Source: Anaspis maculata (taxonomy: Eukaryota; Arthropoda; Insecta; Coleoptera; Scraptiidae). From it: DNA of 64,000 nucleotides. A program made the translations under genes and the position numbers. The first letter of the stretch is position 1, and each line of letters begins with the position of its first letter. The DNA is taken from contig OX421964.1 of assembly GCA_949128115.1 (NCBI GenBank), positions 33,038,177-33,102,176 on the forward strand, read 5' to 3'. The notes beneath the pieces were generated by a model that saw only the letters and a program-made list of their open reading frames with translations, had not been told where the DNA came from and did not search any database. Of this stretch, positions 23,090 through 34,200 are shown in pieces.

Positions 23090-23105
23090 TGATGGGGGGG
23101 GGGCA
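23090..23105 (+). repeat. Homopolymer G run
   Basis: About ten consecutive G residues followed by CAGGG. It is a likely assembly-sensitive site. Nothing else was seen between 22990 and 23170. Confidence 0.8.
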
Positions 23106-23175
23106 GGGACTCAATTCGGGTTTTCCTACCTGCATACCAGTAGAATTTTAGACCTTTTGAAAAGGAAGGTTTATA

Positions 23176-24236
23176 CAGGGTGTTAGGTACTGGTCATTAC
23201 AAACTTTGAGTGATGATTCCCCATCAAAAATAAGGCCGAATGGAAATAAAACACATGGTACTAAAATACTTCCTTAAAAAAGACACAGGGTGTTGAAGTT
23301 GATTTTTTTCAATCGATTTTCCACCGTAACTTTTGAACCGTTGGACCGATTTCAATCAAATTTGAACCAAAGTTTACCTGAGGAAGTCTTCATCGAACAA
23401 TAATACCGTGATTCATCAAAAATTTTCAGGGGGGTAGATAAAGTGCCTTTTTTTCTCTCCCCTATTTTTACCTCTCCTAATTATTTGTTGAAATCGTTGA
23501 TGCATTCGGATTCTACATTCAATTTAGAATGAAAAGTTTCTTCCGCAAAATTTTGATTGGAGGCTTTATTTTCGAGATGTTTGAGTTTTTTAACTTTGGA
23601 AAACATATCGAAATCGCCACTTTCCAGAGCTCAAATTGTTTTTTTTTCTGAAAACGCCTCGCTTCTCAGCAAAAATAGTAGTGAATCAACTTGAAACACC
23701 TAGATAACTTATTCCAGTTGAGGAATCACCAGTTTTCTTGGATTTTAACTTTTAGGCCTTCGAAAGTCGCGTTTTCAAAACGTTTTCCAAAGTTTCAAAC
23801 CCAAATATCCTGGAAATGAAGCCTCTAATCAAAATTTTTCAGGAGTTACTTTTTTCTATGTTGAATGTAGAATCCGAAAACATGAACAATTTCAAAAAGT
23901 AATTAGGGGTGGTGAAAATAGGGGAAAAAGGGGCACTCCCCTTATTATATACTCCCTATTAAAATTGTTGATCAATCACGGTATTATTATTCGATGAAAA
24001 TGACTTATGACTGACTTATGATGATGATGACTTATTTGAGTAAACTTTGTTTCAAATTTGATTGAAATCGGTCCAACGGTTCAAAAGTTACGGTGAAAGA
24101 CCGATTTAAAAAAGTCAACTTCAACTGTATCTTTTTAGGGAAGCATTTTAAGACGATGAGATTTATTTCCACTCGACTTTATTTCTGATGGGCAATCATC
24201 CCTCAAACTTTGTTATAACCAGTACCTAACACCCTG
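23176..24236. mobile_element. CAGGGTGTTAGGTACTGG palindrome, 1.06 kb, TATA duplication
   Basis: The left end CAGGGTGTTAGGTACTGG and the right end CCAGTACCTAACACCCTG are inverted, flanked by TATA at 23172-23175 and 24237-24240. The arms match (GGGGGTAGATAAAGTGCC against GGGGCACTCCCC…). Between them is a single-copy core of about 300 bp (about 23550-23850) with CGAAATCGCCACTTTCCAGAG and the GCAAAAATAGTAGTGAATCAAC segment. The core recurs in a differently ended element at 52118-53159. Confidence 0.9.
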
Positions 24237-24240
24237 TATA

Positions 24241-26284
24241 CTAACGCACCAAAAAGGGAACACTTTTTGTAGTTTCCTCACTCAAGTACCGGTGTCCAGA
24301 GTTTCTCAAAATTTTACAATGAAGCAAGCAGGAAGAGGATCTGGAGGTTCTCAAACTCTTTTGTTTCTGAATTTCTGCAATACAAAGTTGCAGACTTTGG
24401 CTGCACCCAGAATCGACTTCGCGCAAGTCTTCAAGTTACGGTCAAGCCTTTATTTGTTGCTACGTTGCGATGCGAAGCAGTTCCCTCAGGCGGAAAATGA
24501 AGATGGCACACACTTTCTGATGGCAATGATGATATTTTATAAATATCATGCCGTAGAACTGTGTTTCTACATGTGTGTCAACTTTCCATATACCTACTGG
24601 GGTTCAAGGCGCATCAAAGGTACTTGTTACATATATATTCAAGGGTATTACGGACTTAGTAATGCTATGACTGTTTCACCATTCTGGCTGGACAAGACAT
24701 TTTTCTCCGTGTCGGTATTGCAACCGGATCTTTCTAGAACAAAAAAAGTTTTCACATCAAAGCATGCAGATTGCAGTCTCAGTTTCGAGCGAACTGTGTC
24801 GTACTTTAGATCCAAGTTTTGATGGATTGAAATTCATCCGCAACATGACCGAACGTCGACTGGACGCAAAGACGCGAGATTTGGGTCGCGGAAAAACAAA
24901 AGGGTTACACGAACACATCATACAGCAAACAGACAAAAAAGTTCGCCCCGCCTTAGCACTCTCGGAACAACAAAGTGTAATATTCGTAATGTAAGGGCTG
25001 CGAACAGGGCCGCAATGGAGATTTATCGTAACTCGCAATTAACACTGGAAAGCTCGCGTGTAACATTGCCAGCATAACAACCGGAGCTTATGCACACGTG
25101 AGTGGCGCTAAATTTGATGGGGGTGATGATGATGAAGACTTGTGCCATTTATACGCGGCGTTGAAACAAACTTTCGGTGTACATTACGTCGAACATATAC
25201 CTATTTGACTAGTGAAAAAGAATTATCGGGCTTCCACAAGAAATTCCCAGTGCTTAAGCTAAGCACTCACTTTGTTACACTCTCAACTAAATATGAAATA
25301 TTCAAATCTCACGATATTGCTTAGAATTGCAGTAAAGATAGGTTTTTGGCTTGAAAAAATTAATTCATGAAATTTTTAACTGTTATCGATTCAGAATTTC
25401 ATTCTCTACCATGTATTTTGAACTCCCCGAAAATCTCACTTGAGCATTTTTCTTGCGGCGCTGTCAAAGTATATCATGTTTGCTGCAATAAGTCCGAAAA
25501 TTGTATCCTCGCTTTTGTCACATCAGAGCTATGTTGTCAGCTCAGAGCTGTTGGTATATACTCCACGGCATGACCAGAACGTCATCTGAACCGTCGACAT
25601 CCTATTTCCCGCAAAAGAAAACACGAAACTTGCTTAATCTGCAATTACCAGTGGTGATCAAGTGTAGTTCGGGGATTAGTGACCAAATTTAATAAAATCA
25701 GTTCTTTTTGTGATAAAGGCATAAAATTTGGTATGAGTGGTCTTCAGGGTTCCCTTTTCAAATGTAGCATGGCGCCTTGCCATATTTTGGTTAGGGGGGC
25801 TTAGGGACCCCCTTGGAAATTGAAGTTGCAGAAACTCATACAACCACCAATAATAATCGTCACGCATCTCAAAAAGTAATCATTCGACTCTACGTTGAAT
25901 CTCAACAAGAGACACACCAGTTGTCACCATGTACGCACTATTCTTCATGATGAAAAAAAAATTCTTCGGAATGTCAAAAAAATCAGGTTTTTATAATTTT
26001 TTCATGTAATAGAGGAATAAATTCATCTCCCGGCGAAATTCATATCTGGCGAAGCCATTGATGCGGTAAAGCCCCGAAAGAAATTTTTTTAACCGCCACC
26101 TATCACTGTTAAAATTGCACAAAATTGCATGCTACTTTGGCGAAACAACAGCAAATACAGACTAAAGAGTATAGACAAACGTCAATACGATCTGCAGTTG
26201 TCAAGTAGAAGGCACGAAGAATGAGGATTGAGGCGTGGAATACTTCAAAGCATTCAGTTCGAGTGAATACACGGTATAGAAATA
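24241..26284. other. No gene recognised
   Basis: The longest frame is 24292-24822 (+), 176 codons. It contains no recognisable domain, signal peptide or transposase motif, and its Cys/Tyr-rich content looks random, so it is not called. A GC-richer stretch at 24830-25130 also lacks an assignable product. Confidence 0.35.
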
Positions 26285-26775
26285 TGTTTACTCACAACCA
26301 CTATGGTAATTGATTCGTTACATACCTAGTGGGAGGTCGGAAAGTGACTCATTGCCGACCTCCCGAGAAAGTGAAGAAATAGTAGCTTTAGAAGGGAAAT
26401 TTCAAAATATGCAACCAATCAAACAATAAGTGTGTTAATCAGTATTTCCTGAACCACGTTTTAGCAAAATTAATCGACTTATCTGGAAGTTATGACAAAA
26501 AGTTTATTTTCAGATTTCAACTTTTGAACGCCTGTAATCTTGCAAGCTGAGTACATGGTTGTGAGTAAAATAGTATACATACTCTCGACAGGAAATACAT
26601 CATTACTGCTGAGGACACAGAGAGCCTCAAGGCTTTGCTGTGCTCTCAGCAGTAATGATGTATTTCCCGTCTCGGTATGTAATATACTATTACTCACAAT
26701 CACTATGTTAAATGATTCATTACATACCCTTTAAAAAGTTGGGAAGTAGCCTCTTGCCGACCTCTCGGGAAAATG
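26285..26775. repeat. Direct repeat pair flanking a 142-bp palindrome
   Basis: The block TTACTCACAAYCACTATGKTAA…TTGCCGACCTC is present at 26290-26373 and again at 26690-26766. Between them, 26559-26700 is a palindrome: GTGAGTAAAATAGTATACAT and GAAATACATCATTACTGCTGAG mirror CTCAGCAGTAATGATGTATTTC. Palindrome arms end in the same TTACTCACAA motif that starts the direct repeat, suggesting one family. Confidence 0.65.
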
Positions 26776-27000
26776 AACAGCTTTGCTAACCAGTATGGAT
26801 AATAAACACCTGCCTACTTCGCTTTTTAGTTTTGGCAGTTTTGTTTGACAGCTAATTTGTGGTTTTGAAAGGTTATGTTCTGGGCTATTTTTATAATGAT
26901 GGTGTTAGTTTCTTGTTCTGAACTCTGGAAGTCTGGAACAAAAAAGCCACGAAAATTTGCAATAAAACGTATTGCCCACCGGCGTGGCATAATAATTGGT
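26776..27000. other. No feature recognised
   Basis: Short AT-rich spacer downstream of the recombinase remnant. Confidence 0.4.
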
Positions 27001-27330
27001 TTATTGAATAAATTGCAGTAGGTGGAGGATAGGTGAAATTATGTGGAAATTACCCACTTTGTAATAATATCTTGAGTCTTTAGTGAAAACGTTGGATTTC
27101 TTCGCTTTGTACCCGACGTTCTCTTTCTTCAAAAAAGCTTGTAATCTGCCATACTTCGAGATATCAATTTTTTCATTTATTTTCAGAATTGCCCGAATCA
27201 TCGAGTACGTAGCCCAAAGTGTTGACGCTTTCTTGTCTTTGGCCAACTGACCAAAGTACGCCAGAAGCACATTTTCCGTCACAGAATGGGCTCCCTTCGT
27301 GAATACATCATTCCAGCTTCGGGCTAGAGC
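27001..27330 (-). pseudogene. Crypton-like tyrosine recombinase, N-terminal (SAM-like) domain fragment
   Basis: The minus-strand reading gives ARSWNDVFTKGAHSVTENVL then LAYFGQLAKDKKASTLWATY, SMIRAILKINEKIDISKYGR and FLKKENVGYKAKKSNVFTKD. The pattern 'LAYF..L…STLW..YSM….…I..Y..L..FLK…Y..KKS..FT' is the core-binding domain of a widespread insect and animal protein group related to Crypton tyrosine recombinases. It should be followed by the R…HxxR…Y catalytic domain. Instead the frame turns into unrelated residues after FTKD and stops at 27001. The upstream frame breaks near 27330. This is therefore only the DNA-binding portion. It might also derive from a domesticated host gene of this group. 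Confidence 0.6.
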
Positions 27331-27749
27331 CTCCAGGCAAAGTTTCCATTATAAAACGATCGTGTGTGTCCAACAAAGTTGTCACCTGTTGTTTTTTCAA
27401 CAATTTCATGAAGGGCAATTTGAAGATGGCGCTCTCGATGGGAAAAAAAGTTGAAGATTTTAGTATTTAATCTAGCAGGCTTTTTCGATGTCCCCACATC
27501 GCGTTTTATCAAGAACATGATTGTTTGGTAGAATATCAAGTTGCAGCTCGATATCTCCAAAAACAAGTGAATTGGAAAAAGAAAAACAATTGAGAAGTTT
27601 CACTTTTTCCAGCGTATTTCGGAAACACCTCAACATATTTCAAAACTGTTTGCAGCCTCTTCATGAGCATGAAATCCGTCATCAAAATCCTGATTTACAT
27701 ACGTCCGTCCATCGGTTATGGTTCAAGATTTACGATTTTCCAACAAATT
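27331..27749. other. Unassigned sequence
   Basis: The frames 27324-27566 (-) and 27521-27814 (+) have no recognised domain. The minus frame may be a further recombinase piece, but I cannot show it. Confidence 0.3.
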
Positions 27750-27905
27750 TTTTCTACTTCACCCTGCATAAAGTGTCTGCACGATTTGCGCCGATGTCCC
27801 CACATCCAGATTGATCCAGGGTGGTCTCAGTAACAGGCCTGCAAAGTTACAATGCTTGGTATAAAAGTGCAAGTTGCCCCTGATTTTTTGCCCTTAACGT
27901 CCGGA
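27750..27905 (+). mobile_element. Solo right terminus of the TAGTCCGGACGTTA family
   Basis: The order ACCCTGCATAAAGTG…CTGCACG…GATGTC…CCCTTAACGTCCGGACTA matches the right end of 7522-9710 (about 9570-9710). No left partner is found nearby. Confidence 0.55.
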
Positions 27906-27944
27906 CTACACCTTTTCCAGCTGGTAGTTTAGAAAACTTCAGAT

Positions 27945-28530
27945 GTATTTCAGAAAATGTGAAATGTATTTAAGAATAACCAAATGTATTTCAGAAATCG
28001 CCAATGCATTTTAAAAAACTTTAGATGTACTTCAGAAAATATGAAATGTATTTTAGATTAGCGAAGTTTGATGGAGAAATTGCCAATTGTATTTTCGAAA
28101 ACGTTAGATGTATTTGAGAGAAGATGAAATGTATTCAAAATATTATGAAATGTTATTCAGATCCAGATAATTTTTTCAGGGTAGAATAGTGATGAAAAAA
28201 CAAACATTGTCGAGAGAAACGAACTTCAAATTCTCAACTACAGGTGGCGGTTTCTCATTTACAATTCACGTTTTCTAAATTACATGTCTTTATTCTGAGA
28301 TCCATTTGTTATTTTCTTGACTACATTTGAATATTCAATTATACAACTGGCATACTCTAAACTACATTTCTCACATCTGAAATACATTTGGCATTTTCTT
28401 TACTACAATTCTCTCGAGATTCTCTAATTGAATATACATTTGGCAAATTCTAAACTACATTTCTCAAATTTGAAATTCAATTGGTGTTTTCTCAAATACA
28501 TATGGCTAATCTGAAATACATTTAATATTT
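27945..28530. mobile_element. Second FB-like palindrome: short tandem GAAATGTATTT units in inverted arms
   Basis: The left arm (27945-28150) repeats AGATGTATTTCAGAAAAT and GAAATGTATTT at 20-30 bp spacing. The right arm (28255-28530) repeats the inverse (CTGAAATACATTTGGCATTTTC, ACTACATTTCTCA). The organisation is the same as in 14901-18232, but it is AT-rich and shorter. Confidence 0.7.
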
Positions 28531-29250
28531 AATAAGGATTATTTGTTGAAACATGATATTTTGTATCCCATTCGACCATAATATGAAAATTGCTGATACG
28601 TCAATTATCCTAAGCAAGGCAGAGTTGTACTCTTGTACTTGTACTACTCTTGTAGAGGATGGGAAAATATACATTTTTTGTTTTTGTATACCTACTCATA
28701 CCTAGGTGGATAAAATGCCAACATTGATTTCTCCAGCATCAACCAGTTGATATCATCTTCGCATTACAAGCACCGGGGATGATCGGAGCAGGCGGCAGAG
28801 CGGCGCATTTGTCATCTCGCATCCCGTCTCCAATCAGCATTTTATGGGCCCCACAGCACGCCAGAGCACCATAAACCGATTTCGGCTCTCTCGTTTTCTT
28901 TCAGCGTTACACAAAAAGGGGAAATTTACCACCGAGCTTTCACCTTTCGGTTGTTGAAGCACACAAAAAAATATATTAGGCCAGGAGTTTTCCACAGCGA
29001 AAGACTTTGTATGAATTGTGAAATATACGAGCACCTACCGTTGTGAAAAAAATGGTCTCTACATCAGGTAAAATATGTATTGCGTAATGATAATCCTCAA
29101 AATACCTAATAAATGTAAAGTGTCAGGTGCAGAGCTTTTGCAAATCAAGTCAAGATTCGACCAAGCCTCGCGCCAGCTGCCTGGAAGACTTCAAAACTAA
29201 CAGGATTTCGATGATGGTTCTAAACTGCGTAACACTCAATGTGTCACACT
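28531..29250. other. No gene; one GC-rich, possibly constrained patch
   Basis: The patch at about 28770-28870 (GCGGCAGAGCGGCGCATTTG…TTTTATGGGCCC) differs strongly in composition from its flanks. It could be a conserved non-coding element, since TTTATGG is an Abd-B-type core. This is speculation without alignments. Confidence 0.3.
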
Positions 29251-29261
29251 CAAAAACTTTG

Positions 29262-30866
29262 CCCTTTTAGCCCAGGCGCCAGGGAAAACAATAAGGAAAT
29301 AATTGTTTCCTGGCTGGAAACTAGCTTAAAACGATCTCTGTAGCTTAGGTTTTGACATACTAGTTTCCCCCCTTTCGGAAATGTCGGCGTCATGTCGCCA
29401 TCATCAACAAGAAGTGCACCAGCGTGGTTTTTGCCGAATATCTTAATTTTGGGTCATCTGACAGCAAAAGATGTAGGGGGTCATTTTGAAGCCCATGAAA
29501 TTCCCTACAGTTTGGTTTATCAACTAATTTTCTGCGAACTATGATCTTTGAGATAGAACTTCTGGAAGCAAGAGTCATCGTCGTGAAAGCTCCATGGCCA
29601 CTTGACCCGAAAAACTAGAATGTCGATGTGACAAAAAAATTTCAAAATGAGATTACTCGAGAATCCTTTGTGCTATAGTTGCGGTGATGGTCTTAAACTT
29701 TTCCCCTTGAACCGTAGATTACGAATATTGAAAAGTCAAAAACGTCACATTGTACATATACAGGGTGTACTACGGAAATCAAATCAGAACAGAGAAATTC
29801 GACATATCTCTTCGATTTAGCCTATGCGAAACTCTAAGCACTTATCACGAGTCCAATATCAATATGCATTGCTCTGTAAGCTTCACTTGATACACTTAGG
29901 AAGTGGTCAGCTCACAGCCTTTCTGTAAAATGTTTTTAAGACCCTCTGAAATCATCAAAATTTACAGTTGCAAGAAATGTTCGTAACAGTATATTATATA
30001 CCAAGGAACCAAAGTGGAGTTTTGATCCCTTGGGTGAAGTTTGTTGCTCAAGGGCCCTTTGGGTCCAAATCCCCAAATTGAAAATTTACTTTGGTCCCTT
30101 GGTATATAATATACTGTTATATACATTCCTTGGTACTGTAAATTTTTAATATTTTGATGATTTCAGAGGGCCTTCAGAACATTTTACAGTGAAGCTATGA
30201 GCTGACCACTTCTTTAGTGTATTAAGTGAAGCTTATAGAGCGAATCCATATTGATATTGGACTCATGTGAGGTGCTTAGAGTGTCGCATATAGGCTAAAT
30301 CGAAGAAATATGTAAAATTTATCTGATCTGATTTTATTCCCTCAGTACACCCTGTATATGTACAATGTGACGTTTTTGACTTTTCTATATTCGTGATCAA
30401 CGATTCAAGAGAAAGAGTTTGAGACCATCACCGCAACTATAGCATAAAGGATTCTCGAGAAATCTAATTTTGAAAATTGTTTGTCACATCGACATTTTAG
30501 TTTTCCGAGTCAAGTGACCATGGAGCTTTTACGACAATGCCTCTCGCTTCCAGAAGCTCTATCTCAGAAACCATAGGTCGCAGAAAAATCATTTAAAAAC
30601 TATTCCGTAGGAAATTTCATTGGTTTCAAAATGACTCCTTACATCTTTTGCTGTCAGATGGCCCAAAATCAAGATATTCGGCAAGAACCACGCTGGTGCA
30701 CTTCTTGTTGATGACGGCGACATGACGCCGACATTTCCGAAAGGGGGGAAATTAGTACGTCAAAACCTAAGCCACACAGATCGTTTTAAGCTAGTTTCCA
30801 GCCAGGAAACAATTATTTCCTTATTGAGCTGATTTTTGCTCCCTGGCGCCTGGGCTATTTTTCAAA
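29262..30866. mobile_element. 1.6 kb palindrome with concentric CAGGGTG element
   Basis: CCCAGGCGCCAGGG (29271) mirrors CCCTGGCGCCTGGG (30841). The arms run inward through ATGTCGGCGTCATGTCGCC / GGCGACATGACGCCGACAT, to TTGTACATATA at 29760. An inner element 29761-30354 (CAGGGTGTACTACGG…CAGTACACCCTG) is flanked by TATA on both sides and is itself palindromic, with TTGGTATATAATATACTG at its core. Without the inner element the outer centre would read TGTACATATATGTACA, a perfect palindrome centred on TATA. Confidence 0.85.
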
Positions 30867-31734
30867 AACGGCGTAACTTTTTTTGACCGGGGACGATTCT
30901 ATTTTGTGGTCCGTTACAGTATTCAGCAGTTAGTGTCGGGACTACCTATCTGTTTTTTTTTCGAATAGTTCGTTTTCGTCTTTCAACCTATGTAACTCAA
31001 GAACCATCACCAGGAAAAAGATTCCCTGGATAGTTTTGCCCAACTTCAAAAATTAAGCAAATGGCATGGTGAAAAAAAAACTGATTTTCGATCAGAGTAT
31101 CGATTTCAAAGGTCGAGGAGAAGTCACATTTCGAAGTTGGCGACTTCTAGGCAAAAGTGTGTTACCAAATGTTGAATTGGCTTTTCTCACATGTTGAGCA
31201 CATTGAAATTCGCACATTTGCCGTCCACGTTGCAGTCCCTGAACTGACACTATGCAAATTGTTACGTAAAATCCGGAAATAATTTTGAGTAATTTTCACT
31301 GCGTTTTTGCAGACGCTGTATCTCAGAGACTATTGAACACAAAGTGATGAGTTTAGTACTGATCTCTTGGGATTAACGGGCTACATTTGCTTCGCTAGTG
31401 TTTGTCTTCTAAAAGTAATACATAGTTTACAAGTTATTCAGAAAAAAACGAAAATTTTCGAGGATGCAGCGCTCTTCTATTGGCCTTAACGAGAAAGCCT
31501 GAAATTTTTGGAGATTTCAGTATGTTCTTCTACGTTAAATTCTGCATCGATCCACCAAATTTCGCCAACTTCTGAATTTATTTTCGGTTTGACACGATTT
31601 TTGCATAATATATGTGACTGGACTAACAAGCAGAACGAGAATTTTGTGTAGTTACAGTTACAGAAACAGAAGTACTAATTACATTTTGCCGAGTCTGTCT
31701 GTCTGAGCACTAAGCGAATTAGAAAATCGCTTTC
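30867..31734. other. No gene recognised
   Basis: AT-rich sequence with no domain-bearing frame, RNA or repeat that I can identify. Confidence 0.4.
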
Positions 31735-33300
31735 CTGCAGCTGACGGCGATTTTCTAGTCCGGCAATTGTAAATAAAAACACCACTACCACCATCACCGC
31801 GGGTCGTCGCCACTATAGTGTTGTTGCACGACCACCACCAACCAGCCGGGGGAAAGATTTAATACTGTTTCGGGGTGAAGGAAACGATTTATCACGAAAA
31901 TAATTCTTTTAACGCTGCAATAACGAGAAAGCGGCGCTCGACGGCTGCAAAAAAGAATCCGCAAAAATGCTCATCACATCACATAATGGGAGGCGATATA
32001 AAAAGAGAATCCGAAACGGCGAAATGATAAGTTGTGCAAGAAGTGACACTTCGCCAAATGCTTTATAATACTTGCAATGATGAAAAGTGCCTTTTCGTTT
32101 ACGACACCAGTAGTTGCCGTTCTTAATTTCTCATACTTTCCACTTTCTTTCTTTGTATCCATTCTAAATACCAAATACTTGACCGAATGCCTTCTTTAGT
32201 TCTAAGTTAAGGTGCTTCCCGTTCTTATCCGGTTTTGCCCCATTTCATCATAATGTACGACCCTCGAAGGTACCTATTCTGAAATGTATTATGTAAGGTT
32301 CCAATTTTGCAGAAGGGTATGTAGGTATACTGTATAGGTTGATTATTAATATTGTTGGAAAATCATTTTTAGTCTGAATTAAAGAAAATCGAAGAACTTC
32401 GATAGATGTCCCTTGCATTGTCTTGTAAAAATACAGAAGTACTTTCTTATACAGTAAAATGCACCTCTGTTGAATCTTGGATGTTGCGAAACATGACATT
32501 GCACTAGGCATATGGCCGCATTTGCTATATTTATTGCTTGGTCCTCTCTCACGTCTGCAACAGGAACACAATATTTAAAACTCGAGTGCCAGAGAGTTTT
32601 CTCCCCAACTCCGAAGACGCTGCGCCCCAGAAGGCGCACGTGATGTTTCGTCCGTCGGTATATATGATGAAACTAAAATATTTAGGGCCCCGACGTAGAT
32701 AGGGTACCCACCCACTTGTAAAAAGTTCTCAACTGTGTCATTGCGCTCTCTTAGTTTAAATTCAAGAGTGTTGTTGGGAATTTTTTACACGTGAAACTTT
32801 GCTCGCAACATCTTGTACACGGCTGCTGTTACACTTCAAGTCTCAGCTACACACAAGACCGCCATCAGCGCAGCACAGCTCTGAGCTGGTGTGTTGCGGC
32901 ATGGCACAGAGGGTCTGGGAAAAGGTCGACCTGGAGAACGCGGAGCAGAGAAAACTTTCTGGTATAATCTCGGCGTTATCTACCTAAAACAAACTTATAT
33001 TTCTCTGTCCGAAGCCAATTTCCTGCAGATCCCTCTTAAGACAAGCCGGATTGTAAAAACCCCCGGCCGATCTGATAAAAGTACTGGCTGGCCACTGCAA
33101 TTAACACCACTCGGAAAACCAAGAAAAATTCCTGCGACGCGTTCGTTCGTGTTTTTTCGGGCTGTCGCCGCAGGATTTATATTGGCCGTGTGGCTCCGGA
33201 AGGAAAAAGTCGGTAATTCCGAGACTTATTTTACTGGGTCAAGAGGTGAACAAGATTCAGAAACGTAATCTCCCTGTTTGTTGATTGACGTGAGTTGGTG
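31735..33300. other. Compositionally distinct non-coding region, candidate conserved elements
   Basis: The patches 31735-31965 and 32870-33250 are GC-richer and of high complexity, with CG-containing strings such as CGAGAAAGCGGCGCTCGACGG, and have no mobile-element hallmarks. The frame 32891-33268 (+, 125 codons) spans the second patch without a recognised domain. These could be cis-regulatory sequence, untranslated exons, or the edge of a gene I cannot model. Confidence 0.3.
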
Positions 33301-33442
33301 ACATAGTTTTTGACCAAGATTCTAAATCGTATCTACAGGGTAATTTTATTGAAACTTTTGACGTTGCAATGTGCTGTAGATATGAAATGTAACAGTTGGA
33401 AAAATGAAATATTATGCAATAAAAGGTTGAAATTCGTTTCGT

Positions 33443-33694
33443 TCATTGATGTTGCCATATTGGACGCTGCCAAGGTACCGCCACAAGTGGCTTCCCATAC
33501 CAAGTGTCGTCCGTTTTAGTGTAATGGAGTCTTCCATATGGTTCTTTGATGATGCCCGTTGGTTCTAGGATTGCTGGTTTCTTCGCTGATGCGAGAGCTC
33601 TTCTTATGAAGCGTCCAGATTGTTTACCAGCTGCCACATTCTTTTGACAGCATGAATCATGTAGGTATTTCTGTTCCATCCACTCTGCTTCCAC
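33443..33694 (-). pseudogene. Possible retroelement polyprotein C-terminal remnant
   Basis: The minus frame includes FIRRALASAKKPAILEPTGI and later LVAVPWQRP. This loosely resembles the 'RAL.SA..PA.LEP.GL.R.DGKRPDG…PW..G..L.WD.T' block of some animal reverse-transcriptase proteins, but the DGKRPDG centre is not preserved. Weak call. Confidence 0.3.
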
Positions 33695-33727
33695 ATCGGG
33701 TACACTTACTAGGTAATAGAAATATTA

Positions 33728-34140
33728 TGGTTCCGGATGATGAGCGGTTGCTCCTAGACATTCAAGTAACGTTCTACCAGTACGGTTTTAATATTCTTTT
33801 ATTAGCACCTTCTCTATTTCAGCTTTAGGGCTGTTTCCCCACTCTTCCGTGATAAATGCCATCGGCCAACTGTTGCAAATACAAGAACTGGTCATTGCGG
33901 TCGAGTATCTTTTTTCAAACGACCGTAGGTACATATTCGATCGTATTGCAATCAGGTGATATTGCTGGCCAATCCATCCGAACGATGTTGTGGTTCAAAA
34001 TGACCTAATTGACAATGAGAGCTGTATGCGGTTGAGCGTTTTCATACACCAGTATGATGTCTTGACCATGCCCTTTGAGAAACGCCATAACAACGTTTTC
34101 AGTTACTAGGTCTTGGTAGCGTTCCCGATTAGAACTATAC
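33728..34140 (-). pseudogene. Tc1-like transposase, C-terminal half of DDE domain
   Basis: The minus-strand reading starts near 34140 with AARILYSSNRERYQDLV, then VYENAQPHTALIVN, then IVRMDWPAISPDCNTIEYV, then LQQLADG and, in a shifted frame, ITEEWGNSPKAEIEKVLI. These are the DNA.PHTA and DWPA.SPD.N.IE blocks of Tc1/mariner DDE_3 transposases. The first catalytic Asp region is absent. The middle Asp of the DNA.PH block is replaced by Glu-Asn (YENAQPH). There are in-frame stops near 33960-34000 and a frameshift near 33870. At 34190-34225 the transposon sequence meets the arm of a palindromic element, which appears to have truncated it. Confidence 0.85.
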
Positions 34141-34146
34141 AAGATC

Positions 34147-34200
34147 CGTGCAGCTGTTATGAGTGAACTACCAGAACATGGCTCTTACAGAGCCATGTTC
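34147..34200. repeat. Short hairpin GAACATGGCTCT / AGAGCCATGTTC
   Basis: A 12-bp perfect inverted repeat with a four-base loop lies at the truncated 5' side of the Tc1 remnant. Confidence 0.7.

Noticed and set aside
24292..24822. 176-codon ORF, one of the longest in the window
   Set aside because: No recognisable domain or splice context and random-looking composition. Length alone is expected occasionally in 64 kb.
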